A DNA stretch of 64,000 nt, from NCBI GenBank assembly GCA_016787045.1, contig JAEUVA010000008.1:363743-427742 (forward strand). Reading direction: 5' to 3'. A program made the translations under genes and the position numbers. The DNA is from Chitinophagales bacterium. Lineage in GTDB: Bacteria; Bacteroidota; Bacteroidia; Chitinophagales; LD1. Under the pieces are notes generated by a model. It did no database searches. It was not told the origin of the DNA and worked only from the letters and a program-made list of their open reading frames with translations. This document shows, piece by piece, positions 19,301-26,901 of this stretch (the first letter of the stretch is position 1; each line of letters opens with the position of its first letter).

Positions 19301-19936
19301 AACATTCACCCTATTAACAATACTCAGTACAAACTGGTAGAAATAGTAAACTGCAAAAATCAAAATCAGTAACTGAGCCATCAATAACCAATAATTGATT
19401 GTCTGCTCTTTTTCGCTGCCGGATACATACAGATAAAACAATGGCTCATTGCTATTGCTTAGAATTACAGAAGCACCGGCAATCTTTTGCTCGGTAAGTT
19501 CTATGTTATCAGGCACGGCAAAGTTGAACCCAAAGTTGTTCTGCAAAAATCTGTTTTGAATGGGGTACGTATATTTGACTAAGAGCAAACCCAAGGTTAC
19601 TTCGCGAGTACTTTTTGAAGTCCTTTTCATACACACATACCAACCGTTTTTGAGTTTTTGAAATGAGGTACCTTCCGGTAAAACCTGAACAGGTGGCAAC
19701 ACCTCGTTGCTGCTCCAATAGGTCAGCGTATCGTTAACAAACCGAAACAACTGGTAAGGCAAGTCGGCTGCATTTGTTTGGCCAGTGCTTTCAAAAGTGC
19801 TTTCGGCAGCGCTTATCTGCTGCTGAATTTTTTTTGTTGCGCTACCAAAATCCTCTGCACCGGGTTTTACAAGCAACACGGCCACAGCCAATAGCAACAA
19901 TACGGGCAATATTACCTTTTGGGCTTGCTGAAACAT
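16331..19936 (-). CDS. Large multi-pass sensor histidine kinase, NtrY-like
   Basis: 1201 residues from the ATG at 19936. One N-terminal helix (about 6-23) and a short periplasmic part are followed by a block of about eight membrane helices (residues about 190-450). A long extracytoplasmic region and a further helix pair come next, then HAMP (after SNSITRPLTTISEKL). The kinase core is complete: phospho-acceptor His993 (HEIKNPLTP), N box (NNLVKNGMQSV), G1 (VKDNGIGI) and G2 (SGTGLGLAI). HEIKNPLTP is typical of NtrY-type kinases, which pair with NtrC-like activators. No response regulator lies nearby, so it is an orphan here. It follows mazG by 49 bases on the same strand. Confidence 0.88.
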   Translation of the reverse strand: MFQQAQKVILPVLLLLAVAVLLVKPGAEDFGSATKKIQQQISAAESTFESTGQTNAADLPYQLFRFVNDTLTYWSSNEVLPPVQVLPEGTSFQKLKNGWYVCMKRTSKSTREVTLGLLLVKYTYPIQNRFLQNNFGFNFAVPDNIELTEQKIAGASVILSNSNEPLFYLYVSGSEKEQTINYWLLMAQLLILIFAVYYFYQFVLSIVNRVNVFVAWAVLVIGLLGIRAIMLYFLWPGELLKLPLFSPSYYASSVVTPSLGDLLLNCITLYAINRFITSKASVVSRLNRTFLLVLALGIVFVFTALILFVFKTLVIDSVISFEVYNVLSLDTFSLLGLCCIALLILIHFQLSLFVFQVLDKNGYSSRTITWGIGVGVLLGAVSALISDILISAIFTTCWMVLFTNMLYRFMNSGAVLTLRQVVLFVALYSFFTTFLIENLYERKERQHRRRFADKLVVERDYVAEFLFKDAAGNISRDVLAKNYFTNPFISTRELTDRINSLYLSGYYNKYDMEYHFFDAKGIAVRNTDSLSLTEFVAQYDIAGWQPDTLYYMPDTIQNYRYLSLITCIADSVTTGYLAVVMCPKTYYGRNVYPELLLGSNVVTHDNQFNYSYAIYQGDKLVAQYGEFPYTYYWDSKYTFGKQEHVFVEEWDWEHGITRFPNNRQVIVSVEREPFFEPIATFSYLFSFYFLTALLLLLLQRALLNDNTGADLLDDFSLSFRTRINYSMLAMIVVSFVVIGLTTIRFFTRQYDNFYNDRLNRKEKVIHASLEYFIQQNILSSGSLFTTEASATLSYEVARLAEINDIDINLFDTQGRLTVSSQPAIYDKGIVSKLMNPVVYRMLQNKGIPQFTQHESIGSLDYLATYSPVRNNSGYAIAYLGIPYFEKTKDINEEVSTFLIALMNVYVFLLLCAAAMAYFISNSITRPLTTISEKLRILNLNKRNEAIAWNSKDEIGVLVGEYNKMITELEQSAQKLAKGERESAWREMAKQIAHEIKNPLTPMKLSIQYLQRAIDEGNPNIEQLAKRVAQTLNEQIENLSSIATAFASFAKMPKAENEIIDLNTLLKSVVELFGNEDNMQISFDTNTTSATVFADKNQLVSVFNNLVKNGMQSVPEAKKGYVEVRIIDQNGWITVSVKDNGIGITPDNYDRVFVPNFTTKSSGTGLGLAITKQIIDGAGGTIWFESEVDTGTTFFVRLKKVA

Positions 19937-19985
19937 TTTGGGGGTAGAGGGTGGCAATGTAGTAAATGAAAAAATACACTGCAAA

Positions 19986-20765
19986 CTACAGGCCGTTTTG
20001 CTTCGCTTGGTTCCAAAGCGCATCCATTTCCGGCAAACTCATGGCATCTAACTTTTTGTTTTGCAGTTGTGCCTGCTCTTCAATAAACTTAAACCTTCGG
20101 ATAAATTTCATGTTTGTTTTCTCTAGTGCAGTTTCCGGATCTACCTTCAAATAACGAGCGTAATTGACGAGTGCAAACAGCAAATCGCCAAACTCTTCTT
20201 CTACTTTTTGCACTTCGCCTACTGCAATAGCTTCTTGCAACTCGGTAGTTTCTTCCTGTACTTTTGCCCACACATCTTCTACTTTATCCCACTCAAACTT
20301 TACCTGTGCGGCTTTGTCTTGCACGCGCAGTGCTTTAATAAGTGCAGGTAACCCGTTAGGCACGCCTGCCAACACACTACGTTTGCCCTCTTTTAGTTTA
20401 AGTTTTTCCCAATTTAGTTTCACCTCCTCCTCATCCTTCACTTTCACATCGCCATAAATATGCGGATGCCTATGTATCAATTTTTCCGACAATGTGTTTA
20501 TCACATCTGCTATATCAAACTCTTTTTGCTCCTCTCCTATGCGGGCATAAAAAACAATATGCAAAAGCAAATCACCCAATTCTTCTTTTATGCTTTTGGC
20601 ATCCCTTTGCAAGATGGCATCGCTCAATTCAAAAGTTTCTTCTATGGTAAGGGGGCGTAGAGTTTCGTTAGTCTGTTTTTTATCCCACGGGCATTGCTCA
20701 CGCAACTCATTCATGATGGTGAGTATGCGCTCAAATGCTTTTAGCTTTTCATCGCGGCTGTTCAT
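19986..20765 (-). CDS. mazG: Nucleoside triphosphate pyrophosphohydrolase
   Basis: Hydrolyses (d)NTPs to NMP and pyrophosphate, cleaning the nucleotide pool. 259 residues with two tandem MazG domains. The first has IEETFELSDAI and KEELGDLLLHIVFYA (the EExxE and ExxD metal sites). The second has QEETTELQEAI and EEEFGDLLFALVNYARYL. The first domain keeps a conserved CPWDKKQTNETL leader. Its ATG overlaps the ribBA stop as ATGA (20762-20765), so translation of the two is probably coupled. Confidence 0.95.
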   Translation of the reverse strand: MNSRDEKLKAFERILTIMNELREQCPWDKKQTNETLRPLTIEETFELSDAILQRDAKSIKEELGDLLLHIVFYARIGEEQKEFDIADVINTLSEKLIHRHPHIYGDVKVKDEEEVKLNWEKLKLKEGKRSVLAGVPNGLPALIKALRVQDKAAQVKFEWDKVEDVWAKVQEETTELQEAIAVGEVQKVEEEFGDLLFALVNYARYLKVDPETALEKTNMKFIRRFKFIEEQAQLQNKKLDAMSLPEMDALWNQAKQNGL

Positions 20766-21988
20766 TTTTTCTTGCGCTTCTTTTTACCTAATATTTCATG
20801 CCCGCCTTTTTCTTTCTTGGCTTTCAGGTATTTTTCGTTGTACTTGTTAGGCGCACATTCTATGGCTACGTTTTCAACAATTTCTAAACCGTAGCCAATC
20901 AAACCAACTCGCTTTTTTGGGTTGTTGCTCATCAGTTTCATTTTGCTGATGCCTAAATCGTTGAGTATTTGTGCCCCCACACCATAGTCGCGGGCATCCA
21001 TAGGTAATCCCAATGCTACATTGGCCTCATAGGTATCATACCCCTGTTCTTGTAATTGGTAGGCCTTTAGCTTATTGAGCAAACCAACACCACGCCCTTC
21101 TTGCTGCATGTATAGCACTACTCCTTTGCCGGCTTTTTCAATTTGTTTTAATGAGGCCTCTAACTGGTCGCCACAATCGCAGCGCAGAGAACCCATTATA
21201 TCTCCGGTAAGGCAAGAAGAATGTACGCGCACCAACACCGGTTCGTTTTTTTTCCATGCACCCTTTATGATAGCTAAGTGAGGTTCATGCGCACCCATTT
21301 GCGTGTAAGCCCGCACCCTAAACTCACCATACTTAGAGGGCAGTTGCACTTCTACTTCGCGTTTAATTAAGCTATCGTGCTTCATGCGGTACTCAATCAA
21401 ATCTTTTATAGAAATGATTTTGAGTTTGTGCTTCTTAGCTATTTTCAATAGCTCGGGGAGACGTGCCATGCTGCCATCTTCGTTCATCACTTCTACCAAT
21501 ACACCGGCTTCTTCAAAGCCCGCCATGCGCGAAAGATCAATGGTGGCCTCCGTATGCCCTGCCCTGCGCAATACGCCACCGGTTTTTGCCTTGAGTGGAA
21601 AAATATGTCCGGGCCGAGCAAAATCGGAAGGCGATGCTTTGGGGTTGATTAACTGCTGTACCGTTTTCGCTCTGTCGTGTGCAGATATGCCGGTGGTACA
21701 ACCGTGGCCCAGCAAATCAACCGAAACGGTAAAGGCAGTTTCGTGGTTAGAAGAGTTTTTTTGCACCATCATGGGCAGCTCTAACTTTTCGCAGAGTTGC
21801 TCACTCATGGGCATACAAATTAAACCGCGCCCGATACTGGCCATAAAGTTAATAACCTCAGGAGTCACGTTTCGTGCAGCGGTTACAAAATCGCCTTCGT
21901 TCTCGCGGTCTTCATCATCTACTACAATAATGAGTTTGCCTTTTTTAATATCGGCAATGGCTTCTGGTATGGTATTGAGTTTTGACAT
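20762..21988 (-). CDS. ribBA: Bifunctional DHBP synthase / GTP cyclohydrolase II (RibBA)
   Basis: Starts riboflavin synthesis on both branches. 408 residues. The RibB half (1 to about 205) has the acidic DDEDRENEGDF metal motif and HTEATIDLSRMAG. The RibA half (about 210-385) has the zinc-binding cysteines in SSCLTGDIMGSLRCDCGDQ, QEGRGVGL, and GVGAQILNDLGI. Both halves therefore appear catalytically intact. A lysine-rich tail (KKKRKKK) ends the protein and is not part of either domain. I see no FMN riboswitch consensus in the 240-base leader. Overlaps mazG by 4 bases. Confidence 0.96.
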   Translation of the reverse strand: MSKLNTIPEAIADIKKGKLIIVVDDEDRENEGDFVTAARNVTPEVINFMASIGRGLICMPMSEQLCEKLELPMMVQKNSSNHETAFTVSVDLLGHGCTTGISAHDRAKTVQQLINPKASPSDFARPGHIFPLKAKTGGVLRRAGHTEATIDLSRMAGFEEAGVLVEVMNEDGSMARLPELLKIAKKHKLKIISIKDLIEYRMKHDSLIKREVEVQLPSKYGEFRVRAYTQMGAHEPHLAIIKGAWKKNEPVLVRVHSSCLTGDIMGSLRCDCGDQLEASLKQIEKAGKGVVLYMQQEGRGVGLLNKLKAYQLQEQGYDTYEANVALGLPMDARDYGVGAQILNDLGISKMKLMSNNPKKRVGLIGYGLEIVENVAIECAPNKYNEKYLKAKKEKGGHEILGKKKRKKK

Positions 21989-22178
21989 TGTAAATAGTTA
22001 TTCAAAAAAAATCGGGCGCAAACCAACGCAAAGTTTTGGGAATAGGAAATGGCCGGTTCCTGTTGCGTTAATTTCTTTAACACAAATACCATGTTTTTAA
22101 GCCACCACCACACACGCACAAGCAATTGCCCACACACACCAAGCGGTTACCTGACCGCATTACACCATAAATTTCTGC

Positions 22179-22210
22179 AAAAAAAAGCCGCTCAAAATGG
22201 GAGCGGCTTT
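22179..22210 (-). terminator. Rho-independent terminator of the 22233-22610 gene
   Basis: The stem GCCGCTC/GAGCGGC (22187-22193 with 22201-22207), extended by A/T pairs, has a run of A's to its left, which is a T-tract on the minus strand. It lies 23 bases past the stop of the small secreted gene and insulates ribBA from it. Confidence 0.82.
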
Positions 22211-22232
22211 TGTAAAAAAATGAATTTAAAAA

Positions 22233-22610
22233 CTATTTATCTGATGTCTGAACAGCTTTGGTGATGGCTGCTTTTTTATCATTGTATGTCTTATACAATT
22301 TCTCTCCTAAAATATTTTGAAGGTTGCCTTCAATATGGCGAGTGTTGCGGGTTACAATCATTTCTACCATGTGTACGTCTTTATTTTGCTCTTTGGCGTA
22401 CAATTCAACTTGGCTTTGAGCGCTTTTAAACAACAAGTCTTCCACTGATTTGTATTGTTCTGCGTTAAGTTTCAACTCTGCGTTAAGTGCCCTTAATACT
22501 TTTTCGGCATCGCGCTGGCTATTAAACTTGTACAACTGAAAACTTTCCTGGGCAAAGGCAACGGCTGCGCCAAACAACACCAACATGGTGATAGAAAACA
22601 ACTTTTTCAT
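22233..22610 (-). CDS. Small secreted helical protein, Spy/CpxP-like in outline
   Basis: 125 residues. The signal peptide MKKLFSITMLVLFGAAVAFAQ is clear. The mature part is almost wholly α-helical and charged, with a LNAEQYKSVEDLLFKSAQSQVELY stretch (two parts, residues about 50-73) that recalls the LTxxQ pattern of Spy/CpxP-like periplasmic chaperones, which are widespread as small orphan genes in Bacteroidota. The match is by eye and weak, so function stays open. It has its own terminator and is divergent from the photolyase gene. Confidence 0.65.
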   Translation of the reverse strand: MKKLFSITMLVLFGAAVAFAQESFQLYKFNSQRDAEKVLRALNAELKLNAEQYKSVEDLLFKSAQSQVELYAKEQNKDVHMVEMIVTRNTRHIEGNLQNILGEKLYKTYNDKKAAITKAVQTSDK

Positions 22611-22706
22611 GGACGTAATTTTAATTTTAGTTTTACGAAAGTAGCAAAAAAACGGTTTATTGAAACCTTAGACGAACAATGTTAACAATAGGTTGTTTGA
22701 TAGCCA

Positions 22707-24020
22707 ATGAAAAACCCTCCCCAGCTCTCCATATTTTGGTTTAGAAGAGACTTACGATTAGATGACAATGCGGCACTCTACCACGCGCTTAAATCTGGCT
22801 TACCGGTTTTGCCCATTTTCATTTTTGATACCAATATCCTAACCCGTTTAGAAGACAAAGCAGATAAGCGAGTACAGTTTATTTACCGTGAGATTGTACA
22901 ACTCAAAATGGAGTTAGAAAAAATGAGTAGTACCTTACTCATACTACACGGCACACCGGAAAACATTTGGAAAAACCTGCTGGAGCAATACAACATAAAA
23001 AATGTGTACACTAACCATGATTTTGAGCCATACGCCAGAGAGCGCGATGCCAAAATTCATACCCTTCTTCAAGACAAAGGTATTACATTTAATACCTACA
23101 AAGACCATGTTGTTTTTGAAAAAGATGAAGTGCTTAAAGATGACGGATTGCCCTACACCGTTTTTACTCCCTACAGCAAAAAATGGAAGAGCAAACTCAA
23201 CAGTTTTTATAGTAAAAGCTACCCTACGCTACAATACGCCAACCATTTTTTAAACCAATCTCCGGCAGAAATTCCATCTTTAAAAAGCATGGGATTTGTG
23301 GAATCTAACTTTGCATACCCACCAAAAATAGCCAAGCACGAGATAATCAGCCACTACACACAAAATCGCGATTATCCGGGCATAGAAAGCACCTCCAAGT
23401 TAGGCATTCACCTTCGCTTTGGCACCTTGAGTGTTCGTAAACTGTTACGCTATGCCTTAGAGCGAAACGAAACCTTTGTTAACGAGTTGATATGGCGCGA
23501 GTTTTACCAGCAGATACTCTGGCATTTTCCGCAGGTGGTTAGTAAAGCATTTAAACCGGAATACGATTTGATAAAATGGAACAACAATGAACAGCACTTT
23601 AAGGCCTGGTGCCAAGGCAAAACCGGCTACCCCATTGTAGATGCCGGCATGCGCGAACTCAATGCCACCGGCTACATGCACAACCGTGTACGCATGGTAG
23701 CTGCCAGCTTTTTAACCAAACATCTGCTTATTGACTGGCGCTGGGGCGAAGCATACTTTGCGGCCAAACTGCTTGATTTTGATTTGGCGGCCAATAATGG
23801 CGGATGGCAGTGGACAGCCGGCTGCGGCACCGATGCTGCACCGTATTTCCGAATTTTTAATCCATACGCACAAACCGAACGGTTTGACCCTGATAGAAAA
23901 TACATCAAACAATGGGTGCCCGAGGTAGATACTTCCGAGTACCCACTACCTATTGTGGATCACAGCGCAGCCCGCGAGCGGTGTTTAGAAACTTACAAGG
24001 TGGCGCTTCAAAAGCAGTAA
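22707..24020 (+). CDS. Deoxyribodipyrimidine photolyase (class I / cryptochrome family)
   Basis: A light-driven flavoenzyme that repairs cyclobutane pyrimidine dimers. 437 residues. The N-terminal α/β antenna domain begins IFWFRRDLRLDDNAAL, and the C-terminal helical FAD-binding domain has WREFYQQILW, GKTGYPIVDAGMRELNATG, HNRVRMVAASFLTKHLLIDWRWGE (split motif) and ANNGGWQWTAGCGTDAAPYFRIFNP. The last two hold the FAD contacts and tryptophans of the electron path. It resembles bacterial PhrB more than plant-type cryptochromes, but photolyase versus cryptochrome activity is not proven by sequence. Confidence 0.92.
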   Translation: MKNPPQLSIFWFRRDLRLDDNAALYHALKSGLPVLPIFIFDTNILTRLEDKADKRVQFIYREIVQLKMELEKMSSTLLILHGTPENIWKNLLEQYNIKNVYTNHDFEPYARERDAKIHTLLQDKGITFNTYKDHVVFEKDEVLKDDGLPYTVFTPYSKKWKSKLNSFYSKSYPTLQYANHFLNQSPAEIPSLKSMGFVESNFAYPPKIAKHEIISHYTQNRDYPGIESTSKLGIHLRFGTLSVRKLLRYALERNETFVNELIWREFYQQILWHFPQVVSKAFKPEYDLIKWNNNEQHFKAWCQGKTGYPIVDAGMRELNATGYMHNRVRMVAASFLTKHLLIDWRWGEAYFAAKLLDFDLAANNGGWQWTAGCGTDAAPYFRIFNPYAQTERFDPDRKYIKQWVPEVDTSEYPLPIVDHSAARERCLETYKVALQKQ

Positions 24021-24081
24021 TTTTTTTACCTCACTTGGTGGCGTGCGTACAACAACTATGTTTGCGGCACGTTAAAGCCAT

Positions 24082-24477
24082 ATGTCAAACAAATTAATTG
24101 TATTCGCCATATTCACTACAGTTGCGTTCATATACGGATGTAATAAGGAAGTAAGTACTCCACCGGTTATCACCTTCAGCAACACTACCGGATTGGTATT
24201 TAAAGATACCGTACTACAAGCCAAAGACACTTTTAGCATACAGGTCAATTCCTCTAAAACCGGGCCTGAAGGTTTTTTGGAAAATGGCTACATCTACAAA
24301 AGTACTAACGGTGGAGCGGATAGTACTTTATACACTATGAAGTTTGCCTACGTACATTTTTCGCAAAAGTATTCGTTTGCTGCTGGCGACTCCGGTAATA
24401 CTGAGCGATACACTTTTAAGTTCGTAAACGAAAGTGGCCTCTCTTCTTCGGCAAGCATTTTGCTCACTATTGAATAA
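24082..24477 (+). CDS. Putative lipoprotein, function unknown
   Basis: 131 residues. The N-terminal hydrophobic segment ends in FIYGCNKE, a lipobox-like site with Cys20, so export and lipidation are likely. The remaining part is a β-rich domain (FKDTVLQAKDTFSIQVNSS and FKFVNESGLSSSASILLTIE) that resembles a small immunoglobulin-like fold. No family is recognised. Its stop codon overlaps the next ATG by one base (TAATG), so the two genes are probably translationally coupled. Confidence 0.65.
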   Translation: MSNKLIVFAIFTTVAFIYGCNKEVSTPPVITFSNTTGLVFKDTVLQAKDTFSIQVNSSKTGPEGFLENGYIYKSTNGGADSTLYTMKFAYVHFSQKYSFAAGDSGNTERYTFKFVNESGLSSSASILLTIE

Positions 24478-25235
24478 TGCAAAACGTACTCACAATGTTC
24501 AATCGCCTGCTCACACTATCGTTGTTTCTACTAGTATCTTTTTCTCTTTTTGCCCAAAAAGAAAAAGAGAAGAAAACAGTTAAAGAAACCATAGAACAAC
24601 TGCCCGATATGCTTATTGCCCAGCCCGAGCAAGCACCCGATAGCAATGCAAACAAGATTGTAAGCGACCGTCTATCCATCACCATAAACCCACTTTGGAA
24701 AAAAGAAGGCATCCTCTACTTCACTGATTTCAAACTAGCTAAAACTGATAAAGAGCCACTATCGGCTACCTTGCCCTTGCCCGACAAAAAGATAGTTCAC
24801 CAGGTGTTGATTACTCTTACTACCCTTAAAAAAACAGCGGCTGAAAAGCGCGACTTGATGCTGGCAGATGTAAAAAAACACCTCGCTGCTTACTACAAAG
24901 AGGCGGGTGTAGCCATCAATAGCTCAGACCTTGCGGCACGAGCCGCAGAAATGATTACCGAAAACGAGAACTTTACTACTACCCAAGGCAAAGAGGGAGT
25001 AATGTTTTTATTAAATGACATACAAACTACCCAAAGCGACTTTGCGGTAGTATTTGCCACACCCGATACTGAGAAAGGTGGAATACACTTTGCGCAAATC
25101 AGGTACGTAAAGTTTAATTATGAAACCACTTACCCCGAAGAGGCGCTGGAGTTGAAGACATTTGTTTACCCCGATGAGCAACAACTTTTCATTGATTTTG
25201 CGAAACAGATGTTAAAAACATTGGTTGTGAAATAA
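24477..25235 (+). CDS. Secreted protein, function unknown
   Basis: 252 residues. The start at 24477 overlaps the previous stop; Met7 (24495) is an alternative and gives a cleaner signal peptide (MFNRLLTLSLFLLVSFSLFAQ). After a Lys/Glu-rich linker there is an α/β region without recognised motifs. The repeated Lys and Glu stretches suggest surface-exposed helices. It has no T9SS tail and no Cys for lipidation after the signal. Coupled to the lipoprotein upstream, which suggests the two proteins act together at the envelope. Confidence 0.62.
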   Translation: MQNVLTMFNRLLTLSLFLLVSFSLFAQKEKEKKTVKETIEQLPDMLIAQPEQAPDSNANKIVSDRLSITINPLWKKEGILYFTDFKLAKTDKEPLSATLPLPDKKIVHQVLITLTTLKKTAAEKRDLMLADVKKHLAAYYKEAGVAINSSDLAARAAEMITENENFTTTQGKEGVMFLLNDIQTTQSDFAVVFATPDTEKGGIHFAQIRYVKFNYETTYPEEALELKTFVYPDEQQLFIDFAKQMLKTLVVK

Positions 25236-25361
25236 ATCGCACACATCTGATAAATCGGATGTTTAAAAGTTGGCCTCATATTTGCAAAGAGGGGCTTGTC
25301 CGTAAAGCCAAAAAGTATAGCTTTGCGGCACGAAAAATTTTTAAACCAAAAAACAAGCACA

Positions 25362-25790
25362 ATGAAAAAACTTTTCAAAACGTTTGCAGCCGTAGCATTA
25401 ATCGGCTCTATTTCTTTCCTTTCTTCTTGCGACAAAGTATGTGACGAAGGTTACGAAGGTGATGATTGCAAAACCCAAATCCGCGCTAAATTTTTAGGTG
25501 CCTGGCAAGGCCCAGAAACCTGCACAGTTGGCTCTGACAACTACACCCTTACTATCGCTGCTTCATCTACTGATGTATTGAAAATCACATTAACTAACGT
25601 TTACGGCTCTTCTTTCGTAGCAACAGCTACAGTTTCTGGCTCTAGCTTTACAGTAGCCAACCAAAACGTAGGCGCTACTGTAAATGTACAAGGTAGTGGT
25701 TCTGTTAATGGCAACGCCCTTACCTTCACATACACTATCAACGATGGTACAAACAGTAACTCTTGCACCTTTAACGGTACAAAACTGTAG
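25362..25790 (+). CDS. Small lipoprotein with EGF-like Cys motif
   Basis: 142 residues from the ATG at 25362 (MKKLFKTFAAVALIGSISFLSSC); the upstream in-frame Met has no signal function. The lipobox Cys follows SFLSS. Immediately after it is CDKVCDEGYEGDDC, resembling the C-terminal half of an EGF repeat, then a β-rich domain with alternating Thr, Val and Ser that is poor in charge. Similar short proteins with this layout (lipid anchor, EGF-like knot, β domain) are common in Bacteroidota and uncharacterised. A strong terminator follows. Confidence 0.72.
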   Translation: MKKLFKTFAAVALIGSISFLSSCDKVCDEGYEGDDCKTQIRAKFLGAWQGPETCTVGSDNYTLTIAASSTDVLKITLTNVYGSSFVATATVSGSSFTVANQNVGATVNVQGSGSVNGNALTFTYTINDGTNSNSCTFNGTKL

Positions 25791-25805
25791 TCAATCAATA
25801 TTCTC

Positions 25806-25840
25806 AAAAAAAATAGCCCGCTCATGCGGGCTATTTTTTT
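25806..25840 (+). terminator. Rho-independent terminator
   Basis: A perfect 8-bp stem TAGCCCGC/GCGGGCTA (25814-25821 with 25826-25833), tetraloop TCAT, and seven T's on the plus strand. It is 15 bases after the stop of the EGF-like lipoprotein gene. Confidence 0.9.
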
Positions 25841-26039
25841 GTACCTACTTCATCTTTTTTCATCTGCCATTCAATTATATAAACCTTCCCCACAGTGCTT
25901 TTGCGCATATTCTTTCTATACAAAGCACCACTAAAAACGAGAAATCAAGCATAAACTGTTTGAGTTAAAAGTTAAGCCCTATGTATCACACCATTCAAAT
26001 TCTTCCTTTTCTTACGATTGAACATACTCAAAACATAGT
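25841..26039. other. Intergenic gap, nothing recognised
   Basis: About 200 bases between two convergent terminators. It is AT-rich, has no convincing reading frame on either strand, and I see no promoter or structured RNA. Confidence 0.5.
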
Positions 26040-26072
26040 ACAAAAAAAGGGCTGACCTTACGGTCAGCCCTT
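26040..26072 (-). terminator. Rho-independent terminator
   Basis: An 11-bp stem AAGGGCTGACC/GGTCAGCCCTT with loop TTAC (26047-26072). The A-run on its left is a T-tract for the minus-strand lipoprotein gene that ends at 26097. Confidence 0.9.
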
Positions 26073-26096
26073 GAGGATATTCAAATAAAGTTGGGA

Positions 26097-26525
26097 TTAA
26101 TTACCACCCATTTTAGGTTTGCCGTTACCTACTTTAGTAGGGTCTTGCTCGCCCATTTTAGGTTTGCCGTCACCCACTTTAGTTGGGTCTTGCTCACCCA
26201 TTTTAGGTTTACCGTCACCTACAGTTGGTGCTGGTGTTGGGGTGGGGGTTGGTGCTGGCTTAGGTTTCACAGCCGGCTTTGCACCTTTCTTTTTGCCTTC
26301 TTTGGCATACCACTCATCATATAGAGCTGTGGCTGTAGAATCAACTTTAGCAGCACATACAGCTTCTGCCTCTGTTTGCAATGCGCTTAACTTTTCATCT
26401 ACCAGTTTTTGGATATTTGCGTTTTCGGCTTCTTTTTGTTTGGCTATCTCTTCGGCATTGTTGCAGCTATTGAGCGTGAAGGCAACAATAGTTCCGGTAA
26501 TAATGGTATATACTATCTTTTTCAT
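26097..26525 (-). CDS. Lipoprotein with coiled-coil head and 15-residue tandem repeat tail
   Basis: 142 residues. The signal peptide and lipobox (FTLNSCNN) are followed by a Lys/Glu/Ala-rich helix (about 24-75), then a basic and Pro-rich linker (PKPAPTPTPTPAPT). The tail contains two complete copies of VGDGKPKMGEQDPTK and a shortened third copy ending MGGN. The helix has the same layout as the downstream 80-residue lipoprotein gene product, including a single Cys in an EAxCxA-like context, so the two look like paralogues. The repeat tail could bind cell wall or spread the protein away from the membrane. No function is known. Confidence 0.72.
   Translation of the reverse strand: MKKIVYTIITGTIVAFTLNSCNNAEEIAKQKEAENANIQKLVDEKLSALQTEAEAVCAAKVDSTATALYDEWYAKEGKKKGAKPAVKPKPAPTPTPTPAPTVGDGKPKMGEQDPTKVGDGKPKMGEQDPTKVGNGKPKMGGN
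26100..26222 (-). repeat. 45-bp coding tandem repeat (2.6 copies)
   Basis: Within the lipoprotein gene, a 45-bp unit encoding VGDGKPKMGEQDPTK occurs twice in full and once partly. The copies differ by only a few bases, which indicates recent duplication and a potential for length change between strains. Confidence 0.85.
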
Positions 26526-26554
26526 GTTTCTGATTTGTGTTTTGGGTTAAACCA

Positions 26555-26797
26555 TTATTTAGCCGCTACTGCACCGGCTTTTAATTCTTCAAATTTAGCA
26601 GCGGCTTTGGCGGCTACTTCTGCTTCGCAAGCAGCTTTTAGTTCGGCTAACTTAGCATCTTTCTGAGCATTGTAAAGCTCCTCTACTTTAGCGGTAACTT
26701 GCTCCTCTGTCATGGGTGCAAATTTTTCACCACAGCTTACTAAGGTAAGTGCGAAAAATGCACCAGTAGCCAGGGTAGTTAATAATCCTTTTTTCAT
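26555..26797 (-). CDS. Small Ala-rich helical lipoprotein
   Basis: 80 residues. The lipobox (LTLVSCGE) gives a lipid-anchored Cys after 21 residues. The mature part is one long Ala/Glu/Lys helix with a heptad-like pattern (EEQVTAKVEELYNAQKDAK then LAELKAACEAEVAAKAAAK). It resembles a short Lpp-like trimeric stalk in composition, but that is only an analogy. It lies 29 bases upstream of the repeat-tailed lipoprotein on the same strand and shares its helix pattern and internal Cys, so the pair is probably duplicated. Confidence 0.68.
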   Translation of the reverse strand: MKKGLLTTLATGAFFALTLVSCGEKFAPMTEEQVTAKVEELYNAQKDAKLAELKAACEAEVAAKAAAKFEELKAGAVAAK

Positions 26798-26901
26798 GGT
26801 GTTAATTGTTTTGGTTAATAATTTGATGGCGAAAATAGCTTTTGTAAGGAAATGAGAAAGTTAAAAAGGTACTTGTCCACATGTATTTATGTGAACAATT
26901 G

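Noticed and set aside
21384..22100. 238-codon open frame opposite ribBA
   Set aside because: Antisense of ribBA with no domain signature; ribBA has all its metal-binding residues.
21989..22178. FMN riboswitch before ribBA
   Set aside because: None of the conserved loops of the FMN aptamer could be found in the leader.
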